A stretch of 64,000 nt of DNA from contig JALGVA010000002.1 of NCBI GenBank assembly GCA_029820295.1, positions 1-64,000 of the forward strand, read 5' to 3'. Numbering within the stretch: position 1 is the first letter of the stretch; every line of letters starts with the position of its first letter. A model generated the notes under the pieces. It was not told the DNA's origin. It did no database searches and worked only from the letters and a program-made list of their open reading frames with translations. Position numbers and translations under genes: made by a program. This stretch comes from Candidatus Zipacnadia bacterium (GTDB lineage: Bacteria > Armatimonadota > Zipacnadia > Zipacnadales > UBA5352). This document shows positions 53,110 through 63,128 of this stretch, in pieces.

Positions 53110-53126
53110 GCGGACAGATTGTCCGC
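53110..53126. promoter_or_regulatory. perfect palindrome in the divergent promoter region
   Basis: GCGGACA-GAT-TGTCCGC is an exact 7-3-7 inverted repeat, 32 nt before the DUF4091 start and 129 nt before the aminotransferase start. Its length and symmetry fit a dimeric repressor or activator site. No regulator gene is adjacent. Confidence 0.5.
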
Positions 53127-53254
53127 ACGCAGGCAGATTCCCTCCCGCGCCGCGCCGGAGGACATCGCGCCCGCGCCGACGAAGCAGTCGGCGCAGGCGA
53201 ACTGCTCGGCAGCATGTCGCACCATCCCGAACGTACACACTCCGGAGGTCTGAC

Positions 53255-54535
53255 ATGAGTGAGCTGGCCCTGCTGGGAGGACAGCCGGCCGTCACCAGCC
53301 CGCCGCGCGAGCGGTGGGTGCAGGTGAATGACGAAGTCAAGAGCGCCGTCATGGGTCTGCTCGATCAGGGCATCATCACCATCTCCGGCCCGACCGGCGT
53401 GATCGGCGAGTTCGAGGCGGAGTTCGCGGCCATGACCGGCAGCCGTTACGCGCTGGCGATGAACAGCGGCACGGCCACGCTGCACAGCGCCTACTTCGCG
53501 GTGGGCGTGGGCCCCGGTGACGAGGTGCTGGTGCCCAGCTATACCTGGCACGCCAGTGCCACGCCGGTCATCCACTGCGGCGCGACGCCGGTGTTCTGCG
53601 ACATCCGCCCCGAGTCGCTGACCATCGATCCCGACGATGTCGAGCGACGCATCACCGAGCGCACGAAGGCGCTGTGCGTGGTGCACGTGTTCGGCAATGT
53701 CTGCGACATGGACCGGCTGTGCGAGATCGCGGAGCGGCACGACATCGCGCTCATCGAGGACGCCAGCCACGCCCACGGGGCGCTGTGGCGGGGCCGGCCG
53801 GTGGGCAGCTTCGGCCGCGTCGGCTGCTTCAGCCTGCAGGGCAGCAAGGCGGTCAGCGGCGGGGAGGCGGGCGTCGCGGTCACCGACGACCCGGTGCTGC
53901 TGGACCGCATGATCCTGCTGGGGCACTTCGGCCGCCCGCGCGTCGGGGCGGTGGAGGTGGTGAACGAGATCGGCGACATGAGCCTGGGCATCAAGTACCG
54001 CGCGCACCCGTGGGCCATCGCCATGGCCCTCGTTGGCCTGCGGCGGCTGCCGGAGCTGAACAGGCTGCGCACCGCCAACTACGATTTCCTCAACGACGAG
54101 CTGCGCGACTGCCCCGGCCTGGAGGTCATCGACGCGCTGCCGGGGGCCACGCGCGGGGCGTACCTGGAGTACAAGTTCAAGCTCTCCGCCGACGCCGTGC
54201 GGGTGGCGAACCGCGAGCGTATCGTGGAGGCGATGGCGGCCGAGGGGGCGCCGGTGACCGCCGACCGCTACTCGGACCTCAACTTCACCTACGGGCTGCT
54301 GCACGCCGCGCCGCTGTTCACCAGCGTGAACCGCCGGGAGCTGGGCGGCTGCTTCTACGACCCGGCACGGACCGAGACCCCGCCGCGGCCGTCCCTGCCG
54401 GTCGCGGAGTCGCTCAACCGGCGCCTGATCTCGCTGCCTGGCTTCACCGACGTGGAGCGCGAGTCCCTGGCCGAGGTCGCGGCGGCGATGCGCAAGGTCA
54501 TGACGCACCTCGACGAGCTGGCCCGGGAGGCGTAG
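53255..54535 (+). CDS. DegT/DnrJ/EryC1/StrS family aminotransferase
   Basis: 426 residues, normal for the family. PLP-dependent sugar aminotransferase or dehydratase. ALAMNSGTATLHSAYFAVGV holds the phosphate-binding region, LIEDASHAHGALWRGRPVGS the aspartate that contacts the pyridine nitrogen, and FSLQGSKAVSGGEAG the Schiff-base lysine. The remaining C-terminal domain is intact (YRAHPWAIAMALVGLRRLPE). GGAGGTCTGAC precedes ATG 53255; the 103-codon track extension is rejected. It starts the rightward arm, 20 nt before the next gene, so it probably processes a sugar connected with the secreted enzymes, or builds a surface amino sugar. Confidence 0.9.
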   Translation: MSELALLGGQPAVTSPPRERWVQVNDEVKSAVMGLLDQGIITISGPTGVIGEFEAEFAAMTGSRYALAMNSGTATLHSAYFAVGVGPGDEVLVPSYTWHASATPVIHCGATPVFCDIRPESLTIDPDDVERRITERTKALCVVHVFGNVCDMDRLCEIAERHDIALIEDASHAHGALWRGRPVGSFGRVGCFSLQGSKAVSGGEAGVAVTDDPVLLDRMILLGHFGRPRVGAVEVVNEIGDMSLGIKYRAHPWAIAMALVGLRRLPELNRLRTANYDFLNDELRDCPGLEVIDALPGATRGAYLEYKFKLSADAVRVANRERIVEAMAAEGAPVTADRYSDLNFTYGLLHAAPLFTSVNRRELGGCFYDPARTETPPRPSLPVAESLNRRLISLPGFTDVERESLAEVAAAMRKVMTHLDELAREA

Positions 54536-54555
54536 ACGAAGCAGAGGTGACCGTG

Positions 54556-57500
54556 ATGGTCGCGCTGGTCAGTGTGCTGATCGTGCTGGTGTGCACCTCG
54601 GTGGCGGGGGCGGCGCCGTCGATGACCGACGAGATCGCGCCCGGCATCTACATGGCCCATGATGATACCGGCCGGGCCTGGGGCGGCTGGACCATGGGCG
54701 TCACGCACATGAACGAGCCGACCTACCAGGCCAGGAAGGTCCTCGACCTGAGCGACCTGCCTGAGGACGTGTGGGCGCAGGTGCGCGAGGTGCGGCTGTC
54801 CGCGTTCATGATGGTGTACGACTACTCGCCGCATGCCAACCCGCCGGTCAATGGCCTCAACGAGCAGTTCGAGGTCGTGGTCAACGGGACGGTGCACACC
54901 TACCCGACCAGCGGCGGGATGCCTCAGTACCGCGACGGGGCTCTCAACATCCCCGACTGGTACGACTTCGCGCTCCCGAAGGACGAGTTCGTGCGCGGCC
55001 CCAACGAGATCATCTTCCGCAAGGCGCCCAGTGAGGGCAACGATGACTACCTCTACATCGGCATCGACGCCATCGCGCCGCGCGGCAACAGCTCGGTGAC
55101 CTTTGACGGGGAGACCTGGACGCAGGAGAAGCTGACCGTGCCCGGCGGCAACGGCGAGTACATGGTGCGCCTCTACCTGATCACCGCCGACACGAGCTTC
55201 ACCGCAACCTGGAACGCGGTGACCGGCGAGCTGAGCGACCCCGCCGGGCTGATCCTCTACGCCGGGGGGCACGGCGCCGAGGACGGGGCGCTGGCGGCGG
55301 GTCAGAACGCGCGCGTCGAGTGGCGGCCGGGAGCGCTGGACCGGCTCGAGCCCGCCACCGTCACGGTCGAGGCCGAGGGCCCGCTGCAGCTCGCGTGGCT
55401 CGACGAGGATGGCGCGCCCGGTGAGGCAGTGGCCGGGCCGACCACCGAGCTGCCCGCGAACCGCACCGACAGCGTCTCGGGCGTCGTGGTGACGGCCGGC
55501 GAGGGCGGGGCGCGGCTGAGCCGCATCACGGTCGAGGGCGCACTGAGCTACCACCCGCAGCCCGAGCCGATCGACATGGCGCCCGTCGTCGCGACTCCTC
55601 CTCCACCCGCGCCTCGGCGCCCGCCCACCTGCGCGATGACCGACCGTGCCGCCACGCTCAGCAACGGCACCATCCGCGCGCGCTTCGAGTTCGGCGAGCG
55701 CGTGCGCCTGGCCTCGCTCTACCACCGGCTGGCGGGCGTGGAGATGGCCCGCGTGCCAGAGGAGATCGCGCTGTTCGTGGTCGAGATCGGCGATCAGCGA
55801 TACGCGGGCAGCAGCAACTTCACGCTCGCGAGGGTCGAGGCGGTCGAGGGCGGCTTCACCGCGACGCTCGAGCTGGCTGATCCCGGCCTGCGCGCGGAGC
55901 TGACCGCGACCATCGACGAGGAGGGTCTGCGACTGGGGCTCGACGTCGTCAACGGCGGCGATGAGCCGGTCGACTTCAAGCTGGCCTTCCCGCATCTGTC
56001 GGGGCTCGCGGTGTCGGCCGATCCGGCTGATGACTACTACTACTTCCCCTACGGCGGCGGCATCATCGCCGACCGGCCGGCGATCCTTCGAGCGGGCTAT
56101 GGCGATCACCAGGCCCTCTACCAGCTCATCGACCTGTACTCGCCCGCGGCCGGCTGCGGGCTGTCCCTGCGCATCGATGACGATGAGGGCTGGCACAAGA
56201 ACATGGCCCTGCGCAAGCACCTGCCGGGCCGGGCCGAGTCGGCGCCACACCAGCTCATCGCGCGGGTGCGCCCGGAGTACCAGTGGACCGAGGTGTCTCT
56301 GGCGCCCGTCGATGGCACGGGCATGGCCGCCGAGTACCTGCGCCGCACGCGCGCGCCGGGGGCCTCGTTCGCACCCGAGCCCGCGGTGCTGGCGGCCCAC
56401 CCGGGCGACTGGCACGTCGCCATGCAGCGCTATGCCGACTGGGCGCACCGTGTCTGGCAGTGGCGGCCCTACCCGTCCCGCCTTCATGATGTGCGCAACA
56501 TGATGCCCGCCGGCTGGGGGCAGGGGGTCCTGTTCCGCGACGGCGCCTATCGCACCGATTTCGTCACGCCGCGCACCGATTCGCTGGAGCTGATGAGCTG
56601 GTGGGAGTGGTCGGAGCTGGGACCCTTCGGCACACCCATGGACCGGCTCAGCGACGTCATGACCGAGGCGCAGATCGAGCGCTGGAAGCCGTACTTCGTC
56701 GAGGACCCGGTCACCGGCGAGATGATGTGGAACAACCAGCCGGGCGACTACCGCGGCTACAACGAGCGCTTCGGCGGCCTGCCCGCCTTCCGGCAGGCGA
56801 TCCAGACCTATCGCGACATGGGCGTCAAGCTGGTCACGCTCTACACCGACCCCTTCCGGCTCGACCAGAACTGCGAGACCGGCCGGGAGCACGGTGAGGA
56901 GTGGGGCGTGGTGGGCGTGGATGGCGAGAAGCTGAAGAACTACCTGGTCTGGAACCCCTGTCATGATCTGCCGGCGGTGCGCGAGTGGATCGCGCGCGAG
57001 CTGGCGCGAGTGATGCGCGAGACCGGCGCCGATGGCATCCGGCTGGACGAGTACGGCCACGCCGGTTGGGCCTGCTACGATGAGACGCACCGGCACACCT
57101 ACGCGGAGTTCGGTATCACGCAGTGGCAGAAGGCCGTTGCCGAAGCCACGCGCATGATCCACGAGGCCATGGACCAGGTGCGGCCGGACCTGGTCCTCAC
57201 GACCGAGCACCCCGGCTACGACTATCTGATGCAGTACCTCGAGGGCTGCATCACCTACGACCTGACCGTGCTGTCCTCGCCCATGCGGCCGCTGGAGTGC
57301 AACACCCAACGCTTCTACTTCCCGGAGTGCAAGCCCTACGAACTCGACCATCGCAGCGCCGATGTGCGCGATGTGAAGAAGTTCTGGAACGCGGTCGAGT
57401 CGTTCGAGCGCTACTGGCCGCCGAACTTCCGTGCCATCCTGAACGAGAACCAGGAAATGTACTGGCTGGGCGAGGCCTGGCCGCTGCTGGTCACTCCCGG

Positions 57501-57984
57501 CAACGCGCAGTATGTCTACGTCAACCGCTTCTCGGGCGACGGCAAGACGTTCTACCACCTCTACAACGCCACCGGCCATACCTTCGAAGGCGAGGCGCTG
57601 GCGGTCGAGCTGGCGGCGGGTGAGCACCTCTTCGACATGCTCGCATGCACCGAGGTCGAGCCCATCGCGCGCGCGGACGGGCTTGCGGGAGTGCGCCTCT
57701 ACCTGGCGCGCGACGATGTGGGCTGCGTCGCGCAGCTCACGCGGCGGCTGACCGTGACGCATGCCCGCGATGCGCTGCAGGTGCAGGTCGAACTGCCCGA
57801 GGGCGAGTGCGCCCTGGTGGTCGCCAACACCGACGGTGAGGTGCAGGCGTCGCAGGCCGCGCAGGAGGGGGCGAACACCATCGACCTGTCGGGCCTGCCG
57901 GAGGACGCGCGGCCGGCGTGCGTGAAGCTGCTGCGCGACGGCCAGCTCGTGGACATCGCCGCGCTGCCGGGCCAGGGAGGCTGA
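54556..57984 (+). CDS. large secreted glycosidase-like protein (TIM barrel, DUF6259-like)
   Basis: 1142 residues; signal peptide VALVSVLIVLVCTSVAGAAP. ATG 54556 lies 6 nt after GAGGTG; GTG 54553 is an alternative. Residues about 60-200 are a galactose-binding-like domain. About 370-560 are a mutarotase-like super-sandwich (SNGTIRARFEFGERVRLASL, YYYFPYGGGIIADRPAIL). A TIM barrel follows from about residue 640: DMGVKLVTLYTDPFRLDQNC, ETGADGIRLDEYGHAGWACY and FERYWPPNFRAILNENQEMY, with D/E candidates in RLDEYGH and NENQEM. The order sandwich then barrel resembles GH36/GH31-clan and DUF6259-type proteins. It is 4 nt from the following gene. Extracellular activity on an unknown glycan is inferred. 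Confidence 0.75.
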   Translation: MVALVSVLIVLVCTSVAGAAPSMTDEIAPGIYMAHDDTGRAWGGWTMGVTHMNEPTYQARKVLDLSDLPEDVWAQVREVRLSAFMMVYDYSPHANPPVNGLNEQFEVVVNGTVHTYPTSGGMPQYRDGALNIPDWYDFALPKDEFVRGPNEIIFRKAPSEGNDDYLYIGIDAIAPRGNSSVTFDGETWTQEKLTVPGGNGEYMVRLYLITADTSFTATWNAVTGELSDPAGLILYAGGHGAEDGALAAGQNARVEWRPGALDRLEPATVTVEAEGPLQLAWLDEDGAPGEAVAGPTTELPANRTDSVSGVVVTAGEGGARLSRITVEGALSYHPQPEPIDMAPVVATPPPPAPRRPPTCAMTDRAATLSNGTIRARFEFGERVRLASLYHRLAGVEMARVPEEIALFVVEIGDQRYAGSSNFTLARVEAVEGGFTATLELADPGLRAELTATIDEEGLRLGLDVVNGGDEPVDFKLAFPHLSGLAVSADPADDYYYFPYGGGIIADRPAILRAGYGDHQALYQLIDLYSPAAGCGLSLRIDDDEGWHKNMALRKHLPGRAESAPHQLIARVRPEYQWTEVSLAPVDGTGMAAEYLRRTRAPGASFAPEPAVLAAHPGDWHVAMQRYADWAHRVWQWRPYPSRLHDVRNMMPAGWGQGVLFRDGAYRTDFVTPRTDSLELMSWWEWSELGPFGTPMDRLSDVMTEAQIERWKPYFVEDPVTGEMMWNNQPGDYRGYNERFGGLPAFRQAIQTYRDMGVKLVTLYTDPFRLDQNCETGREHGEEWGVVGVDGEKLKNYLVWNPCHDLPAVREWIARELARVMRETGADGIRLDEYGHAGWACYDETHRHTYAEFGITQWQKAVAEATRMIHEAMDQVRPDLVLTTEHPGYDYLMQYLEGCITYDLTVLSSPMRPLECNTQRFYFPECKPYELDHRSADVRDVKKFWNAVESFERYWPPNFRAILNENQEMYWLGEAWPLLVTPGNAQYVYVNRFSGDGKTFYHLYNATGHTFEGEALAVELAAGEHLFDMLACTEVEPIARADGLAGVRLYLARDDVGCVAQLTRRLTVTHARDALQVQVELPEGECALVVANTDGEVQASQAAQEGANTIDLSGLPEDARPACVKLLRDGQLVDIAALPGQGG

Positions 57985-57988
57985 GACG

Positions 57989-60900
57989 ATGCGCAGGGCC
58001 GTGCCGAGCACCCTCATCACGTGCTCGCTGCTAATCTCCTGGACGTGCGGCGCCGCGGAGATCGACATCTCGGCGGCGCCGCAGCCCACCGCAGACACCA
58101 CCTTCCTGCTCGATTTCGAGCAGCCCGACCTGGCCCCGGTGGTGGCCGCCGGGGAGGGGGGGCCGCCTGCCGGGCAGGTCGAGGTCGCCGAGGGACACCG
58201 GGGCGTCGGCGCCGACTTCACCGGGTCGCGAGCGCTGGAGTACCCCGCGCGCGGCAACATCGACCTCAACCAGGGGACGCTTGAGCTGTGGATCAACACC
58301 CATTGGGGCTCGCGCGGCCGCACGCGGTCGCACTACCTGGTCTCCCACCCGCTCGACTGGGGTATCCCCGGCCACATGCGCCTGTGGTACTGGGCCCCCA
58401 GCGAGACCTGGGGCGTGCTGCGCTTCGACTACCACGCGGTCAGCTCGGCCGGCGACGGCTACATCTTCGCGGCGTGGCCCGGCGATGGCTGGCACCACAT
58501 CGCCGCCCGCTGGCATAGCCGTGATGGCATCGCGCTCTACATCGATGGCGTGAAGGTGGCGGAGAAGCGCGGGACCTGGGAGCCACTGCCGCCCGCCGGG
58601 GGCCTGCTGACCTTCAGCAACGCGGACAACCCGGCCGACGCCGTCATCGACGATGTGCGCATCCGCAGCACGCCCTCGTACGCGCCAGACGAGCCGGCGC
58701 TGGTGCTGGACGTGGGTGACGCCGCGATGCTTCAGGCCGACGCGGGCGCGGTCCCGGTGCGTGTGATGAACCGGCGTGAGGAGCCCGCGACGGGCGCCCT
58801 GACGGTCGCCGTGCGCGACTACTTCGGCGAGCGCGTGGCCGAGACTGTCCAGCGGCTCGAGCTTCCCGGCTTCTCCGAGCGCGTGCTCGACGTCGAGTTC
58901 CCGGTCACGCGCCCGAGCCGCTACTTCGTGGCGCAGGTATCGCTGCGCGACGGCGCCGGGGAGGCGATCGTCGAGCGCGAGGACATCGTGACGGTCAGCG
59001 CGCTCAGCGGGCCGCGCAAGGCCATCTGCCTCGACGGCGAGTGGGAGCAGGCCGACGGCGTGTGGGGCGAGTTCACTCCGCCCGCGGACGGGTGGTCGCC
59101 GGTCGTCCTGCCGCGCAAGGAGCCCAGCTTCCCGACGCACCTGCGCTGGTACCGGCGGAGCTTCGAGGTGCCCGCAGAGATGGGCGAGCGCGTGCGGCTG
59201 GTGCCGCGGCATGTCAAGCAGCGGGCGCGCTGGTGGGTGAACGGCATCGAGGTCGGCGACAGCGAGTACGCCTACGTGCCCTACAGCTTCGATATCACCG
59301 ACGCGATCCGCCCGGGCGAGCGCAACGAGATCCTGGTGGCGGTGATGGACTGGGTCGAGTGCGCCCGTCCCGACCTGCAGGCGCATCTGGCGACCACGCA
59401 CCCGGGCGACCGCGGTGGCGTCGAGGGCTGGCCCTTTATCAAGCCGTGCGGCGGCGAGGTGCTGCCGGCGGGCATCATCGAGAGCGTCTGGGTTTACGGC
59501 CACGGCGGCGTGTGGGCCTCGGACGTGGCGGTGGTAACCTCGACCCGCAACAGGACCATGACCGTGCGCGGGGTCGTGCACAATGACTCCGGCCGGCAGC
59601 GGCAGTGCACCGTCGGTAACGTCGTGTTCGACGGAGCGGAGCAGCCGCTGGCGTTACCCGAGTGGGCCGGCAATCTTCCGGGGGGACAGAGCCGGCGGTT
59701 CGAGGTCACGGCACAGTGGGATCAGCCCCGCCTGTGGTGGCCGGACGATCCGCACCTGTACCGTCTGCAGACGGATGTGCAGGTCGGTGACGCGCTTGAG
59801 GACTCAGTCAGCACGCGCTTCGGCTTCCGCGAGTTCCGGCCCGAGGGCGACGTGTTCATGCTCAACGAGGTGCCCATGCACCTGTTCGCGGCGGCGTCAT
59901 GGCCGAACACGGTGCCCATGGGCTGGCCGGGCCGGGTCAGCGACCGGTGGGACGCCACGCGCGTGCTCTTCGAGTCGCTGCGCGAGGCCGGCCACGATAT
60001 CTTCCGCGCCCACACCGAGCCGTGGAGCGACCTGCTGGCCGACCTGTGCGACGAGACCGGCATGATGCTGGTGACCGAGGGCGTGATGAGCTCGATCCCC
60101 GGCAAGTACAACTGGAGCCACCCGGACCTCATGCCCAACATGGAGGCGTTCTACCGCCTGTGGCCGCGCCGGGAGATGAACCATCCCGCACTGGTGATCC
60201 GCAGCATCGAGAACGAGGTCGGTTACCTGCTGCAGGAGCGCATCATGGGCGACCAGGAGACCATCGCGCGCGTGCGCGACGGCTTCGTCGAGTGCGGCCG
60301 CATCGTGCACGAGGCCGACCCGTCCCGGCCCATCATGTACGAGGGCAGCGGCCCCGTGTTCTACGACGTGGCCGACATCTACAACAACCACTATCCGGGC
60401 GACGAGTACCGCTGGGCCTGGTACCCCAACGCCTCCTGGTGGCCGGGCCGGCAGATGGACATCTACTTCACCAGGGACTGGATGTGGGACCGGCGCAAGC
60501 CGCTCTACATGGGCGAGTGGGGCTGGTTCCCCGGCGGGCAGGACCAGTTCGCGGCCTACATGGGCCCGGCGGTCTACCGCCCGGGCGTGACGCTGGGCCT
60601 CGCCAAGTCGGTGCTGTGGGAGATGGGCATCGCGGGCATGCGCTACTACGGCGTCTCGGCCAACTGCCCCTGGAACGCGCTCGAGGGCACGCGCTTCGAG
60701 CGCTTCACCACCGACCGCCCTCGGCACCGCGTCGTGCGTGAGGGCTTCGCCAAGCTGAAGGTCGCCATCCGCGAGCGCGGCAGCGTCTACTTCGTGGGCG
60801 ACGACGTCACGCGGACGGTGTCGGCGTACAATGACACGCTGCAGGTTCAGGACTTCTCGGTGCGCTGGCGCCTGCTGGTCGATGGCGCTGTGACCGACGC

Positions 60901-62911
60901 GGGCGAGTGGTCGGCGACCGTGCCGCCCGCAGGGACGACCCGCCGGGTCATCGTCGCCGACGTGCCGCGCGATCTCGACGGCGTCCACGAAGGCAGCTTC
61001 GAGGCGACGTTGCACGTCGCGGGCGAGCAGGTGTCCTCCGCCGACAGCCCCTTCCGCGTGTTCCCGCACATCACGCGCCGGCACGATCTAAGTGTGCTGG
61101 CCGCCGGCCTGCGCGCGACCACCATGCGCGGGCTGCAGCGTCTGGGCGTCGCCGTGCGCGAGCTGGGAGAGCTGAGTGCACTCCAGGACGGCGCGATGTC
61201 GCTCATCATCGGGCCGCATGCGGGCCTCACCGCGGAGGACGCGCCCGCGCTGCGGAGCTTCGTCGAGCGCGGCGGGCAGCTCGTGGTCCTCCAGCAGATG
61301 AGCCGGCCGGCGTGGCTGCCGCTCGACGCGGAGCTTGCGGCCGATGAGCCGATGACCCGATGCTTCGCGTCCTGGCGCGACAGCCCGCTGCTGGACGGGC
61401 TGGAGGAGCGCGACCTGTCGTTCTGGCCGGACGACCACGTGGTGGCCGAGGGCGGCTGGCGGCGGCCCGAACAGGTGCGCTACCGGGCGGTCATGGAGGG
61501 CGGGGTGGGGCTGGGCCTGTCGCCGCTGGCCGAGGCGCGCGTTGGCGCCGGGCGCGTCTGGCTGGTGCACCTGCCGCTGTGGGCCAGTACGCCGGTCAAC
61601 CCGGTCACCGAGCGGGTGGGGCACAACCTGCTGGACGAACTGGGGCGCTTCGAGCCACGTCCGCCGGGCACGGTGGCGCTGCTCGACGAGCCACATGGCG
61701 ACGTGGAGGCGCTGCTGGCCGACGTGGGCGCGCACCCGACGTCTCTGACCGGACGGCTGTCCGACGCCGACCTGTCCGGACACGCGTGCGTGGTCGTCGA
61801 GGCCGCGCCGGAGAGCATGGCCGAAGCGGTCGCGAACACGGAGCGACTGCGGGGCTTCGTCGCCGCCGGGGGCACCGTGTGGCTGCACGGCGTCCGGCCC
61901 GAGAGCGCCGACGCGGTGGCCGAGCTGTGCGGACGCAGTGTGCGGCTGGAGGGGCTGTTCGAGCTGCCGTTGACGCTGCTGCCGCATCCGCTGACCGCGG
62001 GCATGACCGAGGCGCAACTGCACTGGTCGGTGGACCCCGCCAACTTCCGCCCGGTCAGGGCCGACATGGTGGACTGGATGGTTGACGTCGCGGGCGGGCG
62101 CGCTGTCACTGAGCCCGCGGCGCTGGTGGAGGCGCCGCACGGCAGCGGGCGCTTCCTGATCGATCAGCTCCACTGGGAGACCGAGTTCCGCAATCGCACT
62201 CGAGCGCGCGAGTTCGTCGCCGGGTTGTGCGCCAACCTGGGCGTCGAGCTGTCCCCGGTCGAGCCGCCGGAGCCCGCAGTCACCTTCGTGGCGCACTTCG
62301 ACGGCAGCGCGGTCGCCGACTACGCCGCCGGCAGGGCCACGCCGGAGCCGATCGAGGACATCGCCTTCGTCGAGGGCAAGTTCGGCCGGGCGGTGGACTT
62401 CACCGGAACCGAGGACCTGCGCTACCAGCAGCGGCTGAACCTGGATATCAACAGCGGCACCATCGAACTGTGGTTCAACGGCAGCGCGGCGGACGACCAG
62501 ATCCTCTTCCGCACCACGCCGGGCCAGTTCAACGACGCCGACTTCGTCGCGTTGTGGACCTGGCAGGGCCTGCTGCGCCTCGACCACCACTCGCTGCCGG
62601 GCGGCCTGGGCAGCGGCTACATGGTGCACAAGTTGGAGCTGTCCCCGGGCTGGCACCACATCGCCGCCACCTGGGACCACAGCAGCGGCGCCGCGCTCTA
62701 CGTAGACGGCCAGATGGTCGCCCGCAAGGAGGGCGGCTGGGAGCCCACGGAGGCCCGCTTCCGCCACTTCACGCTCAGCGCGCCGCATCGCCCCGTGACC
62801 GGGGCGATCGACGAGCTGCGCATCCTGACCTACGCGCTGACCCCCGAGCAGATCGCCGCCGACGCGGCCGCGACTGAGCCCTTCCCGGCCCCACACGACG
62901 GAGGCCCCTGA
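57989..62911 (+). CDS. giant secreted protein: LamG, GH2-type core, amidotransferase-like and second LamG domain
   Basis: 1640 residues, the largest gene here. The start MRRAVPSTLITCSLLISWTCGA is a signal peptide with GGGAGG upstream. Domains: LamG about residues 30-235 (GTLELWINTHWGSRGRTRSH, GWHHIAARWHSRDGIALYID). The GH2 core spans about 320-960 with RWYRRSFEVPAEMGERVRLV, PHLYRLQTDVQVGDALEDSV, the acid/base region VIRSIENEVGYL and the putative nucleophile region PLYMGEWGWFPGG. About 1040-1430 has two amidotransferase-like segments (LRSFVERGGQLVVLQQMSRP, LRGFVAAGGTVWLHGVRPE). A C-terminal LamG is at about 1435-1630 (NSGTIELWFNGSAADDQILF, GWHHIAATWDHSSGAALYVD). LamG at both ends is unusual. 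Expected to be an exported beta-glycosidase. Confidence 0.85.
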   Translation: MRRAVPSTLITCSLLISWTCGAAEIDISAAPQPTADTTFLLDFEQPDLAPVVAAGEGGPPAGQVEVAEGHRGVGADFTGSRALEYPARGNIDLNQGTLELWINTHWGSRGRTRSHYLVSHPLDWGIPGHMRLWYWAPSETWGVLRFDYHAVSSAGDGYIFAAWPGDGWHHIAARWHSRDGIALYIDGVKVAEKRGTWEPLPPAGGLLTFSNADNPADAVIDDVRIRSTPSYAPDEPALVLDVGDAAMLQADAGAVPVRVMNRREEPATGALTVAVRDYFGERVAETVQRLELPGFSERVLDVEFPVTRPSRYFVAQVSLRDGAGEAIVEREDIVTVSALSGPRKAICLDGEWEQADGVWGEFTPPADGWSPVVLPRKEPSFPTHLRWYRRSFEVPAEMGERVRLVPRHVKQRARWWVNGIEVGDSEYAYVPYSFDITDAIRPGERNEILVAVMDWVECARPDLQAHLATTHPGDRGGVEGWPFIKPCGGEVLPAGIIESVWVYGHGGVWASDVAVVTSTRNRTMTVRGVVHNDSGRQRQCTVGNVVFDGAEQPLALPEWAGNLPGGQSRRFEVTAQWDQPRLWWPDDPHLYRLQTDVQVGDALEDSVSTRFGFREFRPEGDVFMLNEVPMHLFAAASWPNTVPMGWPGRVSDRWDATRVLFESLREAGHDIFRAHTEPWSDLLADLCDETGMMLVTEGVMSSIPGKYNWSHPDLMPNMEAFYRLWPRREMNHPALVIRSIENEVGYLLQERIMGDQETIARVRDGFVECGRIVHEADPSRPIMYEGSGPVFYDVADIYNNHYPGDEYRWAWYPNASWWPGRQMDIYFTRDWMWDRRKPLYMGEWGWFPGGQDQFAAYMGPAVYRPGVTLGLAKSVLWEMGIAGMRYYGVSANCPWNALEGTRFERFTTDRPRHRVVREGFAKLKVAIRERGSVYFVGDDVTRTVSAYNDTLQVQDFSVRWRLLVDGAVTDAGEWSATVPPAGTTRRVIVADVPRDLDGVHEGSFEATLHVAGEQVSSADSPFRVFPHITRRHDLSVLAAGLRATTMRGLQRLGVAVRELGELSALQDGAMSLIIGPHAGLTAEDAPALRSFVERGGQLVVLQQMSRPAWLPLDAELAADEPMTRCFASWRDSPLLDGLEERDLSFWPDDHVVAEGGWRRPEQVRYRAVMEGGVGLGLSPLAEARVGAGRVWLVHLPLWASTPVNPVTERVGHNLLDELGRFEPRPPGTVALLDEPHGDVEALLADVGAHPTSLTGRLSDADLSGHACVVVEAAPESMAEAVANTERLRGFVAAGGTVWLHGVRPESADAVAELCGRSVRLEGLFELPLTLLPHPLTAGMTEAQLHWSVDPANFRPVRADMVDWMVDVAGGRAVTEPAALVEAPHGSGRFLIDQLHWETEFRNRTRAREFVAGLCANLGVELSPVEPPEPAVTFVAHFDGSAVADYAAGRATPEPIEDIAFVEGKFGRAVDFTGTEDLRYQQRLNLDINSGTIELWFNGSAADDQILFRTTPGQFNDADFVALWTWQGLLRLDHHSLPGGLGSGYMVHKLELSPGWHHIAATWDHSSGAALYVDGQMVARKEGGWEPTEARFRHFTLSAPHRPVTGAIDELRILTYALTPEQIAADAAATEPFPAPHDGGP

Positions 62912-63128
62912 GCGCGCAGAGCGCCGTGACCGGTTTCATCCGCCGCGGAACCGTTCCCGCCGCAGAGGCGTCCAAGTGCCCGCAGAGGAATGCGCAGGCG
63001 GCGCGCACAGAGGAGCCTCGGTCGGCCCGCGCGAAGCCACCGGCTGAACCTCAGGAGCGTCGGCCCCACCCGGTGGCGTGACCGCAGGGGCGCGCCGCGT
63101 TGATCTCACACGCCGGGATGTGACACCC

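Noticed and set aside
54355-58323. 1322-aa minus-strand ORF
   Set aside because: Antisense to the 54556-57984 gene, which has a ribosome site, signal peptide and domain structure; the antisense translation shows no domain features.
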